From a virus, in the IMG/VR virus record IMGVR_UViG_3300044680_000046, positions 1 through 35,537 of that record: a stretch of 35,537 nt of DNA, one strand, 5' to 3'. Position numbers and translations under genes: made by a program. The notes beneath the pieces were generated by a model. The model was not told the origin of the DNA, searched no databases, and saw nothing but the letters and a program-made list of their open reading frames with translations. Positions 9,135-16,258 of the stretch are shown here, one piece after another. Position 1 is the first letter of the stretch, and each line of letters opens with the position of its first letter.

Positions 9135-9419
9135 TTAATCTTCCTTTGGCGGGTCCATCGGACGTGCGCGGCCCGGCGCGAACACGGTTCCCTGCGCGTA
9201 AGTGGACTTGCCCTGAACCTCTCCCTCTTGGCGGCGGTACTCCTCGCGGATGTGATAGTTCCGGTGCCAGTCCAAGTCTGGACTATACGCCAGGGGCGAC
9301 TCCCCACTAGGAAGGTGTTCGCCCCGGTGATCGGCATCGCATTCGTCCTGGCGCTTCATGTGGGCTTCTATGCCCGCACTCTGGATCGTTTGTGGCATCG
9401 GAAATGGATTCTTCGGCAT
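9135..9419 (-). CDS. Small hydrophilic hypothetical protein, 94 aa
   Basis: A 94-residue polar protein with many His, Arg, Glu and Pro (HMKRQDECDADHRGEHLPSG; DLDWHRNYHIREEYRRQEGE). It has no membrane segment and no motif that I recognise. The ATG at 9419 is preceded by GGGAG at about nine bases; a second in-frame ATG at 9398 is possible. It starts three bases after the HNH gene stop and ends nine bases before the adaptor-like gene. Because the endonuclease gene sits directly before it, this gene was probably next to the 10188 gene in the ancestor without the insertion. Confidence 0.6.
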   Translation of the reverse strand: MPKNPFPMPQTIQSAGIEAHMKRQDECDADHRGEHLPSGESPLAYSPDLDWHRNYHIREEYRRQEGEVQGKSTYAQGTVFAPGRARPMDPPKED

Positions 9420-9422
9420 TTC

Positions 9423-10079
9423 TTAAGACTCCCTTACGTGTGATTTATTTGCTGGGCTGACGGGAGCAAAGACGGCTCTCTCCGCATCCCAGCCTCTCCG
9501 CAAACGCTGACGAATACGTTCAGCGTCTACCCCAGAGATAGCAGACCACTCGGACGCTGCTCGGGTATGCTCATTTACGGTGATCCTTAAGTTGTCGCGG
9601 CGATTATTCTGCTGCTCTATTTCCGTGGCCCACCGGACATTTCCTTTTTCGTAATGGCCTTTGTTGTCAGGAAAGCGGTCGAGGGAGTGGTCTGCGGACG
9701 GACATGGGCCGACGTCTACAAGAAAGTTTTTGAAACCATCCGGCCCGAGCCAGCGCTCACAGACCTTAATCCCGCGATTACCGTAGTACACCCAAGAAAT
9801 ATGCTTAGGATTGTAGCATCGCTGGATCATCCCGGCCCAACGCCTATACTCTATCGATTTCGCTAAACCGTGAGTCTTATTTATTCCCTTGCGCGCGCAG
9901 TGTACGCATGATTTAGCGCGCCCCACCACCATTGCGTAGTCCCATACAACACATGTATTTCCACAATCACATAGGCACAGCCATTTGGCACGGTACCCTG
10001 AGTCCGATGGCGCCCTGCCGATCACTTTGAGTAGAGCGAATTTTTGTCCAACCCGATCTGGTACCCTTTTCTTAGTCAT
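9423..10079 (-). CDS. HNH homing-type endonuclease
   Basis: The 218-residue protein has three parts. Residues ~30-65 form a zinc-ribbon-like element (CLCDCG then CVHC). The middle carries the HNH pattern of phage free-standing endonucleases: H-G-L near the start, then EYRRWAGMIQRCYNP, YYGNRGIKVCERW, the catalytic H-S-L-D-R, and N-V-R-W-A-T-x-x-x-Q-x-N-N-R. The C-terminus (RAASEWSAISGVDAERIRQR) resembles the small helix-turn-helix modules that help such enzymes bind DNA. I chose the ATG at 10079, which has a GGGAGG site upstream; the longer frame reads through two hairpins. It interrupts an otherwise compact virion operon, as expected of a mobile gene that cuts an allele lacking it. Activity is not proven; the key residues look intact. 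Confidence 0.88.
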   Translation of the reverse strand: MTKKRVPDRVGQKFALLKVIGRAPSDSGYRAKWLCLCDCGNTCVVWDYAMVVGRAKSCVHCARKGINKTHGLAKSIEYRRWAGMIQRCYNPKHISWVYYGNRGIKVCERWLGPDGFKNFLVDVGPCPSADHSLDRFPDNKGHYEKGNVRWATEIEQQNNRRDNLRITVNEHTRAASEWSAISGVDAERIRQRLRRGWDAERAVFAPVSPANKSHVRES

Positions 10080-10084
10080 TGTTT

Positions 10085-10146
10085 GACCCCTCCCACGGGT
10101 CGAAAAGACGAGGTCCTTGAGAGGCGTTTCAGCGCCTCTCAAGACC
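10085..10146 (-). promoter_or_regulatory. Two consecutive hairpins before the HNH gene
   Basis: The 5' leader of the endonuclease gene holds two hairpins. The first, 10112-10146, has a perfect 11-base-pair stem (CTTGAGAGGCG with its complement) around the six-base loop 10127-10132, and extends by three more pairs across a bulge. The second, 10085-10101, pairs GACCC with GGGTC and puts the ribosome-binding sequence GGGAG in its seven-base loop. The first could end or slow transcription, although it has only a weak T run; the second could limit translation. Some T4 homing-endonuclease transcripts are known to hide their ribosome site in a hairpin, so a similar damping role is plausible here. 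Confidence 0.6.
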
Positions 10147-10187
10147 GATAAGTTTCTGGCGTTAAAGCCTGCTCTTAAAAGCATAGC

Positions 10188-11363
10188 CTAGAACCACCCC
10201 GAAAGCTGCTCCCAGCCTCCGTGCCGCATCCAGAAGGTGCTGTTTTGTCCGGGACCGAACAGATTAGAACTCTGTTGGTTGTAATCTTGAATCGCTAAGT
10301 TTTCGTCGGAAGCCATTGCTTGATTCAGATCCTCAAGCGCCAGCCGCTCGTACCACGCCGCCAGCTTCGGATCAAAGAACGGATCATCCTTTGAGAGCTT
10401 CGTAGCCAGTGCCAGCGAGATCGCCTTGTTGGTAAAGATCGTCGGCTCCAAGAACGGCGGCGGGATCGATTCGTCGTCGGTCATCTTGGGCCACTGTAGG
10501 CTGCATAGGAACGCAATCTGCCGCCCGCACGTAGGCGCGGGATAGATCTCCCACTGCATGAACCCCGCCGCACTGGGACCGCGCGAGACAAATGCGATCG
10601 GGTCCGAATTGTCCGACCGCTGCGGGTCTGTCATGTTCAACTCTTCCTGCGTCATCCCAGTGTCCAGTGGAATACCTTGCTGCTGGTCGATACAGGTCAC
10701 GATCTTTCGGATGTTCTGGTTCTGCGAACTTGCCAGCACCGAGTAATACATCCCCAGGATGTAGTAAAACCAGTTGGTCAGCGGCGGTCCACCCCACGGT
10801 GAGTCGATCAGTAGCGTAGTCGGCGTCGGAACGGCCATAACGGTGAAGACCGGGAACTCGTAACCAGTTCTAAGTTGCTGCCCCACCAGCGAGGACTGCG
10901 TAACCGTCGCCCCGATGTTATGTGCGAACTGGAACTTGGTCGTGATCGACAGCCCCTCGACCAGATAGACCGGGCAGTATTCCTGATTTGGATTCCCCTG
11001 GTCGATCAGTAGCACCCCGTCCGGCTGCAACCCGGAGACACTGGCGAGCGCGATCTTATCAAACCCTCCGGGAGAGACCACCGGTTCGGCGAGGGTTGTG
11101 TTGACGATATCGTTCGTCGGCCAGGTCATGCCCGCGCCGGTCACGAGATTCGAACCGGTGTTGAGATTGATCGTCCCGGTGTTCGTCTGGTTCGGGACAG
11201 ACACGACGCCGGTCTTTCGAAGATCTACCCAGTAGGGGCGCTTGTTGATTGCCCAACGCACGGCGTCATTTATTGCCTGCCGACAACGAGAATCTCCAAA
11301 TTCCGCGCGCGCATCATTGACGCGGCCAACCATGGAAAACAAAGTCTCGGAGGTCAGTGCCAT
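10188..11363 (-). CDS. Large adaptor/neck-type virion protein, 391 aa
   Basis: The 391-residue protein begins with a helical segment (LFSMVGRVNDARAEF; CRQAINDAVRWAINKRPYW), followed by a long beta region (GVVSVPNQTNTGTINL and beyond), and ends with helices (FTNKAISLALATKLSKDD, then PFFDPKLAAWYERLALED) and a Gln/Asn-rich tail. The layout, with 'N-terminal helix, W/Y, then an acidic strand', resembles short-tailed phage adaptors and tail tubular proteins that bind below the portal. It is the first gene after the terminator at 11380-11412, so it opens a separate tail transcription segment. The start ATG has AGGA about eight bases upstream. Exact role is inferred. Confidence 0.65.
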   Translation of the reverse strand: MALTSETLFSMVGRVNDARAEFGDSRCRQAINDAVRWAINKRPYWVDLRKTGVVSVPNQTNTGTINLNTGSNLVTGAGMTWPTNDIVNTTLAEPVVSPGGFDKIALASVSGLQPDGVLLIDQGNPNQEYCPVYLVEGLSITTKFQFAHNIGATVTQSSLVGQQLRTGYEFPVFTVMAVPTPTTLLIDSPWGGPPLTNWFYYILGMYYSVLASSQNQNIRKIVTCIDQQQGIPLDTGMTQEELNMTDPQRSDNSDPIAFVSRGPSAAGFMQWEIYPAPTCGRQIAFLCSLQWPKMTDDESIPPPFLEPTIFTNKAISLALATKLSKDDPFFDPKLAAWYERLALEDLNQAMASDENLAIQDYNQQSSNLFGPGQNSTFWMRHGGWEQLSGWF

Positions 11364-11379
11364 ATCTTCATCCTAAAGC

Positions 11380-11412
11380 AAAAACCCCACCCCAGCCGAA
11401 GCCGAGGCGGGG
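11380..11412 (-). terminator. Rho-independent terminator after head genes
   Basis: On the minus strand CCCCGCC pairs with GGTGGGG (one G-T wobble) around a loop that contains a small TCGGCTTCGGC element, and the stem is followed directly by five T. This is a good intrinsic terminator. It lies between the 226-residue head-region protein and the 391-residue adaptor-like gene and would separate head from tail transcription, or set their ratio by partial read-through. Confidence 0.75.
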
Positions 11413-11437
11413 TATTCGCAGCGCACGGAGGATCAAA

Positions 11438-12118
11438 CTAAAGCGTTCGTACCCGGTAAGTCAGTTCGAGTTTGACAGTGCCGGTGCCCGTGATGAACGG
11501 CGCGGTCAGGTTCCCGAAGTAGAGCCCCGTATTCGCCGTAGTCGAGCCGACCAGCGCCGCGCCGATTCCGGTCACGATGCCATAGGTGGTCACCGTGGGC
11601 GAGGTCAGGAACGTCGCGGCCAGGGTGGTGCTGCCTTCCGTAGCCGCCACCAGCGTCGAACTTCCATATCCGAATGTGAGCACGCCGCCGTTCGCGTAAG
11701 CGGTTCCGGTGTTCAGGTTCTCGACCACCGCTTCCACGACTTCAATGAGTGTACCCGCCCCCTGCGCGGCAACCACGGCAACCGGCGCGGCTTCCATGCC
11801 GAGCGTCTGGGTGTTGGTCAGCGTGAGCGTGACGTATTGCAGGGTGTCCGGCGCCATCTGCGCGTAGTCGACCAAGCCGACCGAGTTCGCGGGCATGGTG
11901 TATGGCGTGCCACCGTTGACCGAGAACTGGAGCGCGTTGCTGTTGCCGCAAATCCGAACCGTTCCGGATGCCCCAGCAGTACACGTTCCGGCTGCCTGAA
12001 GGTCGATATGCGTCCATAGGCCGCCTCCCGTGTTGTCGGTGGCGATCTGAAATGCCGCCAGCACGCCCACCGTGAGTAGGACGCCGAGCACTGCGAAAAT
12101 CTTGGTAGTATTCTTCAT
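11438..12118 (-). CDS. Putative virion surface protein with N-terminal signal/anchor, 226 aa
   Basis: The 226-residue protein starts with MKNTTKIF and a hydrophobic stretch (AVLGVLLTVGVLAAF) that reads as a Sec signal or membrane anchor. The remainder is beta-rich. Its C-terminal half is clearly related to that of the upstream neighbour at 12129: both have GAGTLIEV followed by a similar helix or strand, then A/S-T-F-L-T-x-P-T-V, and end in a K-x-x-Y-R-V strand. Only this copy has the hydrophobic N-terminus. The ATG has AGGGAG six bases upstream. The pair lie after the major capsid protein and before the terminator, so decoration or head-surface proteins are likely; how an export signal fits is unclear. 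Confidence 0.7.
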   Translation of the reverse strand: MKNTTKIFAVLGVLLTVGVLAAFQIATDNTGGGLWTHIDLQAAGTCTAGASGTVRICGNSNALQFSVNGGTPYTMPANSVGLVDYAQMAPDTLQYVTLTLTNTQTLGMEAAPVAVVAAQGAGTLIEVVEAVVENLNTGTAYANGGVLTFGYGSSTLVAATEGSTTLAATFLTSPTVTTYGIVTGIGAALVGSTTANTGLYFGNLTAPFITGTGTVKLELTYRVRTL

Positions 12119-12128
12119 AGGTCTCTCC

Positions 12129-12758
12129 CTAGCTCAGGCCGATATGCACTCGGTACTTAACCTTCACGATCATCGTTCCATTGCCAGTAGCGAATGCTCC
12201 GGACTGATTCGAAACGACGATTGCCGTATTCAACACGGTCGACGAAGCGGAGGATGCGAGGGCTCCGTCCACCAACCCAATCTGGTCAACCGTGGGGGTG
12301 GTCAAAAATGTTGAGGCTAACGTACCACTTGCCAGCGGCCCCGTCTCTGCCCCATAGAACAGTCCGATTGCTCCGCCGCTGGTATACTGTGCCGTGCCGT
12401 AAACATAATCAAATACTGCGGAAAGTACCTCGATCAGCGTACCGGCACCGAGCGCCGGGATGACCGAAACCGGCGCGCCGTTCATCGCAATGATCTGAGC
12501 GGCTGTCAGCGTGACTACGGCTGACTGGACAGCCTGTAATTCAATCCACTGCCCTGCCGGGAAACTCGTCGACGGGGCAGCGATGCACATATATTGGAAT
12601 GTTCCGCCCACATCCGGATTGGTTTTTCGGATGATATCGCCAGGATTAATTGGCTGACCGACAATATCGGAGGCAAGTGCGGGCGCAGCCGTTCCATAAA
12701 AGGTCCGGTGCTGCTGACCGAATTCGTCGTTTTGTGTTTCCCAAACTGGACCCGCCAT
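12129..12758 (-). CDS. Putative head decoration protein, paralogue of the next gene, 209 aa
   Basis: A 209-residue protein without a signal peptide. Residues ~1-75 form one domain with a proline-rich linker (VGQPINPGDIIRKTNPD), and residues ~80-209 form a beta domain that is shared with the protein at 11438 (GAGTLIEVLSAVFD; STFLTTPTV; MIVKVKYRV). It starts at ATG 12758 with AAGGAG nine bases upstream, 12 bases after the previous gene. Position directly after two head genes suggests a capsid-associated role. The two genes look like a tandem duplication in which one copy later gained or lost its N-terminus. Confidence 0.7.
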   Translation of the reverse strand: MAGPVWETQNDEFGQQHRTFYGTAAPALASDIVGQPINPGDIIRKTNPDVGGTFQYMCIAAPSTSFPAGQWIELQAVQSAVVTLTAAQIIAMNGAPVSVIPALGAGTLIEVLSAVFDYVYGTAQYTSGGAIGLFYGAETGPLASGTLASTFLTTPTVDQIGLVDGALASSASSTVLNTAIVVSNQSGAFATGNGTMIVKVKYRVHIGLS

Positions 12759-12770
12759 ATGATCGTCTCC

Positions 12771-13271
12771 TTACCCAGCCAGCACCGGCACTGAGGCGTT
12801 CCAGTACCACAGCGTGACCGTCACCGATCCCGCCGTTGCCGTGCTGCAATTGGCACCGGTTGGGGTGAGCGTCACCAGCGGCGTGAACTGATTCCGGCCG
12901 CCAGCTTTAAATAGCGAAGTCTCTTGCAACGTCGTATCGGCCACAACCTGCATGAGCGGATACGCAGTGGTGAACTCCGTAACGTTTCCGGACCGTCCAA
13001 CGGAGATCGTCAATCCCGTGAAGGTTCCGGCAAATGTCGTCTGTTCCTTGACCTCGATCCCAATCAATTTGCCCAGGCCAGCCGCGCTGCCCACATAGGC
13101 GACGCCGGGCGCGGGCGGCATGAGGAAGATTTGGCCGCTATTGTCCGCGTCGGTGAAGTCGATGCTCTGCGCGCCGGAGCCCACGATCGCCTGAAGATCC
13201 TGATAGGTGATGATGAACTGCGTGCAGCAGATCTTGCCACCGAACGATGATGCTACGTCAGAACGGTACAT
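12771..13271 (-). CDS. Putative head-associated structural protein, 166 aa
   Basis: The protein has 166 residues from the ATG at 13271, which has a very good AGGAGA site six bases upstream; the frame is open much further upstream but there it only shadows the capsid gene. The sequence is beta-rich and Gly/Thr-rich, with an early YQDLQAIVGSGA helix and a hydrophobic end (VTVTLWYWNASVPVLAG). It begins nine bases after the major capsid gene stop and ends 12 bases before the decoration-type gene. A head decoration or completion role is inferred from position. I do not recognise a family. Confidence 0.7.
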   Translation of the reverse strand: MYRSDVASSFGGKICCTQFIITYQDLQAIVGSGAQSIDFTDADNSGQIFLMPPAPGVAYVGSAAGLGKLIGIEVKEQTTFAGTFTGLTISVGRSGNVTEFTTAYPLMQVVADTTLQETSLFKAGGRNQFTPLVTLTPTGANCSTATAGSVTVTLWYWNASVPVLAG

Positions 13272-13279
13272 AGGGTCTC

Positions 13280-14260
13280 CTAGAAAAGTGTCCCCGCCGT
13301 GCACAGCAGCTTGGCGCAACTGCGCGGGTTGGGTAGCAGGAATTGCGTACCGACCAGATACTGGCCGGCGTAATCGATCGAGTTCGCTGCTTCCTTGAAG
13401 CCGGTGAAGCCCCACTGGAACAGCGGCACGGTTGAGAAATACCACTCCACATACTCGGTGTTCAGCAGCCACATGGCCCCGGCGGTTCCGGTCGGAGCGT
13501 AGCGGTCCATAACCACATCGGCGGCGTTGAACCGAAATGCCTGGAAGCCCATCTTCCCAACATCCGTATTGGTCATGTCGGGGTAGCGCTGCAACGGCTG
13601 CAATGAATTCCAAAACAGATTCCAACCCGGAGGCGTTGCGGTAATCAGGTCGACGTGATCCGCACCCCAAGCCGCGTTGGTGTACGCGCCCTGAACTGCC
13701 GCCAGATTGAAACTCGTCAGGTTGGCGGTGTAGGCGTTCAATCCACCAGGGGTTCCGACCGCCATAATGTCGGCGCGGGTGATTCCGCCAATCGTCGGGA
13801 AGTTGGTGCCGTCATCCACCCAGGCGCTCAAGCCTTCCAGGTTCAATGCGCGGCCCGAGGTCTGGCTTGACAGGAACAGCGCGGTGCCCAGAAGTTCCGC
13901 CATGCGGAGACCAGCGTTTTTGAACTTAAGTTCGATCTGGCTGAAGGCCGCCGGATCGCCGCTGTTCAGCATCGCATCGAAGCCGTAGAGCGTCATGTTG
14001 ACCGCGTATAGCTTCATCGGGAGTTGCAACGCCGTTTCTGTAACGACGTAGTCGATGTCGAACGCCGTCCCGCGTCCAACCGCATCACCCCAGAGCTTAC
14101 CGACCGTCAGTACACGTTGGATCTGAGTGCCGCCCTCGAATCGCTCCATGCGCCGGGTATGCAGGCGGGTGAAGGTGGGGGAGTTCTTGTAAACAACTTC
14201 CGTCGCCCGTGGAGCGATATAGGTTGTCGTGAAAGCGTTAACATCAACGATGGGTAGCAT
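13280..14260 (-). CDS. Major capsid protein (probable)
   Basis: This 326-residue protein lies directly after the scaffold-type gene and has the size and composition of HK97-fold capsid proteins. Features that fit: an N-terminal arm (YIAPRATEVVYKNSPTFTRL), a segment read as the E-loop and spine helix region, and a central domain (DIDYVVTETALQLPMKLYAV and on). The late part (MDRYAPTGTAGAMWLLNTEYVEWYF) is the kind of beta strand seen near the capsid P-domain end. It has a strong AGGAG site before the ATG. No protease gene is seen in the head cluster, in keeping with an uncleaved capsid protein helped by a scaffold. Identification rests on context and general pattern, not on a specific motif. Confidence 0.8.
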   Translation of the reverse strand: MLPIVDVNAFTTTYIAPRATEVVYKNSPTFTRLHTRRMERFEGGTQIQRVLTVGKLWGDAVGRGTAFDIDYVVTETALQLPMKLYAVNMTLYGFDAMLNSGDPAAFSQIELKFKNAGLRMAELLGTALFLSSQTSGRALNLEGLSAWVDDGTNFPTIGGITRADIMAVGTPGGLNAYTANLTSFNLAAVQGAYTNAAWGADHVDLITATPPGWNLFWNSLQPLQRYPDMTNTDVGKMGFQAFRFNAADVVMDRYAPTGTAGAMWLLNTEYVEWYFSTVPLFQWGFTGFKEAANSIDYAGQYLVGTQFLLPNPRSCAKLLCTAGTLF

Positions 14261-14270
14261 CTATAGGCTC

Positions 14271-15170
14271 CTAGTTGGGCTTTGAGACTCCGGGCAGCTC
14301 GCCCTTCTGATAAAGCGCGAATGCCTGCGCCGCCAGCGCTCCGCTTCCGAACGGTGCACCCTCGGCAAGCTTCGGGTCTGCCTGATCCGTTCCCTGAATT
14401 CGGCGCTGGAATGGCGGGGGAACTCCCGTCCGGCCATCGTCGGTCGGGGACTGCGGGATGGCTGTCTTGCGGGTTTCGAGTTCGGTCTTGAGTGCCGTGA
14501 CTTCCTGCTTCTCCTGATCGAGCTTCGCGCGCTCTACCTGAAGCCTCTTACCGGCCACGAATTCGTTGTAGGCCACGCTGAAGTCCTTCACCGGTTTCCC
14601 CTCTGCATCCTTCGTGAACCGGTTGATATCGCTGGCCACGAAGCGCATAAAAGCTTCCGGATCGAAGTCGTCCACGGCCCCGAATTCCTTGGCGTACTTC
14701 TGCGGGAGGGTCAGCATCCGGTTGAAGAAAAATTCGTTACCAACCTGACTTGCGCCGAGTTTCCCTTCGAGTTCCGTCTTCACTGCGGTCAGCAGACCGG
14801 TGGCGGTATCCTTCGTCAGGTATCCCTTGGCGGTCAACTCTTTCTCCACATCCGCAAAATTCATATTGTCTCCAGACGGCACATAGGTGCCCGCTTCGAG
14901 TTCCGTAACCTTAGTGCGCAGCGTGTCGACTTCCTCAGCCGCCGCCCACTGCTGCTTGGTCATGCCATGATCGGCATCCCAGTTGTCCTTTTTCCATGTG
15001 TCCCACTGCTTGACCAGCTTGTCAGCCTCGGCAAACTTTGCGGCCGTATCCGTAAACTGCGACTTGGGGACCACCACGGTATCGAGAGGATACTTCCCAG
15101 CAACGGCCAGAAATGCGGCCTTGTCCTCGTCGGACATTTTCAACAGGGCTGCGATGTCTTCAGGTTTCAT
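14271..15170 (-). CDS. Scaffolding protein (probable)
   Basis: A 299-residue, highly charged and largely helical protein directly before the capsid gene. Residues ~60-100 and ~205-240 are coiled-coil-like (VDTLRTKVTELEAG; KRLQVERAKLDQEKQEVTAL), and the C-terminal part is Pro/Gly-rich and probably disordered (IPQSPTDDGRTGVPPPFQRR). This matches phage scaffold proteins, which are elongated helical proteins with flexible ends that bind the capsid protein and leave the head before packaging. The gene ends 10 bases before the capsid gene starts. No protease motif is visible in it. Confidence 0.75.
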   Translation of the reverse strand: MKPEDIAALLKMSDEDKAAFLAVAGKYPLDTVVVPKSQFTDTAAKFAEADKLVKQWDTWKKDNWDADHGMTKQQWAAAEEVDTLRTKVTELEAGTYVPSGDNMNFADVEKELTAKGYLTKDTATGLLTAVKTELEGKLGASQVGNEFFFNRMLTLPQKYAKEFGAVDDFDPEAFMRFVASDINRFTKDAEGKPVKDFSVAYNEFVAGKRLQVERAKLDQEKQEVTALKTELETRKTAIPQSPTDDGRTGVPPPFQRRIQGTDQADPKLAEGAPFGSGALAAQAFALYQKGELPGVSKPN

Positions 15171-15173
15171 GGT

Positions 15174-15539
15174 TTACGCTGCCATCGGTGGTGCCGCATC
15201 CGTTGGGGAAGTGGCGGGTGCTTGTTCGGGGGACTGCGAGGAGCCCTGCTTCATCTGCTGCATGGCTCGCTGGACGCTCTGGTCCATGGATTTTCCGATT
15301 TCAATTAGCTTCGCGACATCGCCCATTAGGGTCGGCATCGTCTTGTCGGCTAGTTCGGCGATCTTCATTGTCGATGTCGCTACCTTGCCGATCTCGTCCC
15401 CCAATGCCTTCATCGCTTCCATGCTGGCGTTCTGCGACGATTGCATCTGTTGTCCAACCTTGGACATCATGCTCTCAGGCGGCTGGTCGGACTGCTGCTG
15501 CCGGACATCAGGAGGTGCCGGTATGGGCTGCGTAGCCAT
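15174..15539 (-). CDS. Helical Gln/Met-rich small protein, 121 aa
   Basis: The 121-residue protein has a proline/glutamine-rich start (PIPAPPDVRQQQSDQPPES), a long amphipathic helix (residues ~24-100: KVGQQMQSSQNASMEAMKAL; LADKTMPTLMGDVAKLIEIG) and a disordered Pro/Ala-rich tail. It has no motif that I recognise. It sits four bases after the repeat-containing gene and three bases before the scaffold gene, so a capsid-assembly helper role, or a minor scaffold, is possible. Such Gln/Met-rich helical proteins beside scaffolds occur in several phages without known function. Confidence 0.65.
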   Translation of the reverse strand: MATQPIPAPPDVRQQQSDQPPESMMSKVGQQMQSSQNASMEAMKALGDEIGKVATSTMKIAELADKTMPTLMGDVAKLIEIGKSMDQSVQRAMQQMKQGSSQSPEQAPATSPTDAAPPMAA

Positions 15540-15542
15540 CGT

Positions 15543-15833
15543 CTAAGTCTTGCCCGTGCTTTCGACCTTGGAACCTTGGCCCTGTTCAGAGAACGCAAAA
15601 CTGCGCCCAGTCTGCTTGGGGTCCATGTGGTCGGCTCCGCCGTACTGAAAGGTTCCCTTGTCTCCGGGATTCGAGTAAGGCGGGTCAACGTCGGACTCGT
15701 TGGTCGGCATCGAGTCAGCTCCGGCGTATTGGAAGGAGCCCTTGGTTCCCATCTGGGAATCGCGGGGGCGAACTTGGTTTTCGCCCAACTCTACTGAGTC
15801 TGCGCCGCCTGCCTGGAAAGTGCCTTTTGTCAT
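15543..15833 (-). CDS. Short triple-repeat protein (KGTFQ-GGAD), 96 aa
   Basis: The 96-residue protein is built of three imperfect repeats spaced by 28 residues: TKGTFQAGGADSV near residue 2, TKGSFQYAGADSM near 30 and DKGTFQYGGADHM near 58. The stretches between them are polar with Pro, Asp, Glu and Asn. There is no signal peptide or membrane segment. Each repeat pairs a small aromatic strand (K-G-T/S-F-Q) with a G-A-D turn, so it could be a set of short linear motifs that bind a multimeric partner such as capsomers. No clear ribosome-binding site is seen before the ATG. Function unknown. Confidence 0.65.
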   Translation of the reverse strand: MTKGTFQAGGADSVELGENQVRPRDSQMGTKGSFQYAGADSMPTNESDVDPPYSNPGDKGTFQYGGADHMDPKQTGRSFAFSEQGQGSKVESTGKT

Positions 15834-15914
15834 GGATAGCTCGAAGGAGAAATGGTGACGGTTACATGCAAAGGGGCTCCGTCCGTCACGGCCAGAGCCC
15901 CGATGTTAACTCGC

Positions 15915-15965
15915 CTACTTGCGGTGCTTTTTGCGCCGGTTAGCGATAGGACCAAAAGAGAGCAT
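15915..15965 (-). CDS. Tiny basic peptide, 16 aa (candidate)
   Basis: A 16-codon frame (MLSFGPIANRRKKHRK) in an otherwise empty gap. It has an AAGGTG site nine bases before the ATG, and a hairpin (GGCTGC with GCAGCC, plus-strand 15989-16010) followed by GGAAGGA just upstream, the same arrangement as the leaders of the plus-strand genes at the right end. It is strongly basic at the C-terminus. Very short frames arise by chance, so the call rests on the leader; it could instead be a non-coding or regulatory element. Confidence 0.35.
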   Translation of the reverse strand: MLSFGPIANRRKKHRK

Positions 15966-16037
15966 GTGTATCACCTTATTTCCTTCCCGGCTGCGACAAC
16001 ACCAGCAGCCCAAAGTACGAACAAAATCGTGAAGCGG

Positions 16038-16127
16038 CTATTTGCGCTTGCCTTTGCGCGCTTCCATCTTCATCGCCTTGCGGCTCATCTTTTTGCCACG
16101 GTTGGCGGTCTCGTTGAAAGTGGTCAT
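16038..16127 (-). CDS. Small highly basic peptide, 29 aa
   Basis: A 29-codon frame with a GAGG site six bases before the ATG at 16127; an ATG six bases earlier is also in frame. The peptide is polar at its start (MTTFNETANRGKK) and a Lys/Arg/Met-rich helix at its end (SRKAMKMEARKGKRK), suited to bind nucleic acid or an acidic protein surface. It lies between the opposite-strand helix-turn-helix gene and the tiny peptide. Below normal gene-size cut-offs, but the ribosome site and regular charge pattern support it. Confidence 0.5.
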   Translation of the reverse strand: MTTFNETANRGKKMSRKAMKMEARKGKRK

Positions 16128-16189
16128 GGGCATCCTCGCTTCGCAACGATAATGCAACACCTTGGGGGTGCTTGTACAGGGGAATCTTT

Positions 16190-16202
16190 TTGTTGTGAAC
16201 AA
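16190..16202. promoter_or_regulatory. Palindrome upstream of HTH gene
   Basis: TTGTT and AACAA flank a three-base centre, forming a 13-base palindrome about 55 bases before the helix-turn-helix gene. This is the size of a site for a small dimeric DNA-binding protein. A short palindrome can occur by chance, so the assignment is tentative. Confidence 0.3.
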
Positions 16203-16258
16203 ATATCGCGGGTCTGCTGGCATCCGCCCGTATGTTCTCTTATGGTAGGATTTGCTCA

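Noticed and set aside
12771-13670. Long N-terminal extension of the 166-residue head protein
   Set aside because: The extension is an out-of-frame shadow of the capsid gene; the ATG at 13271 has a strong ribosome site.
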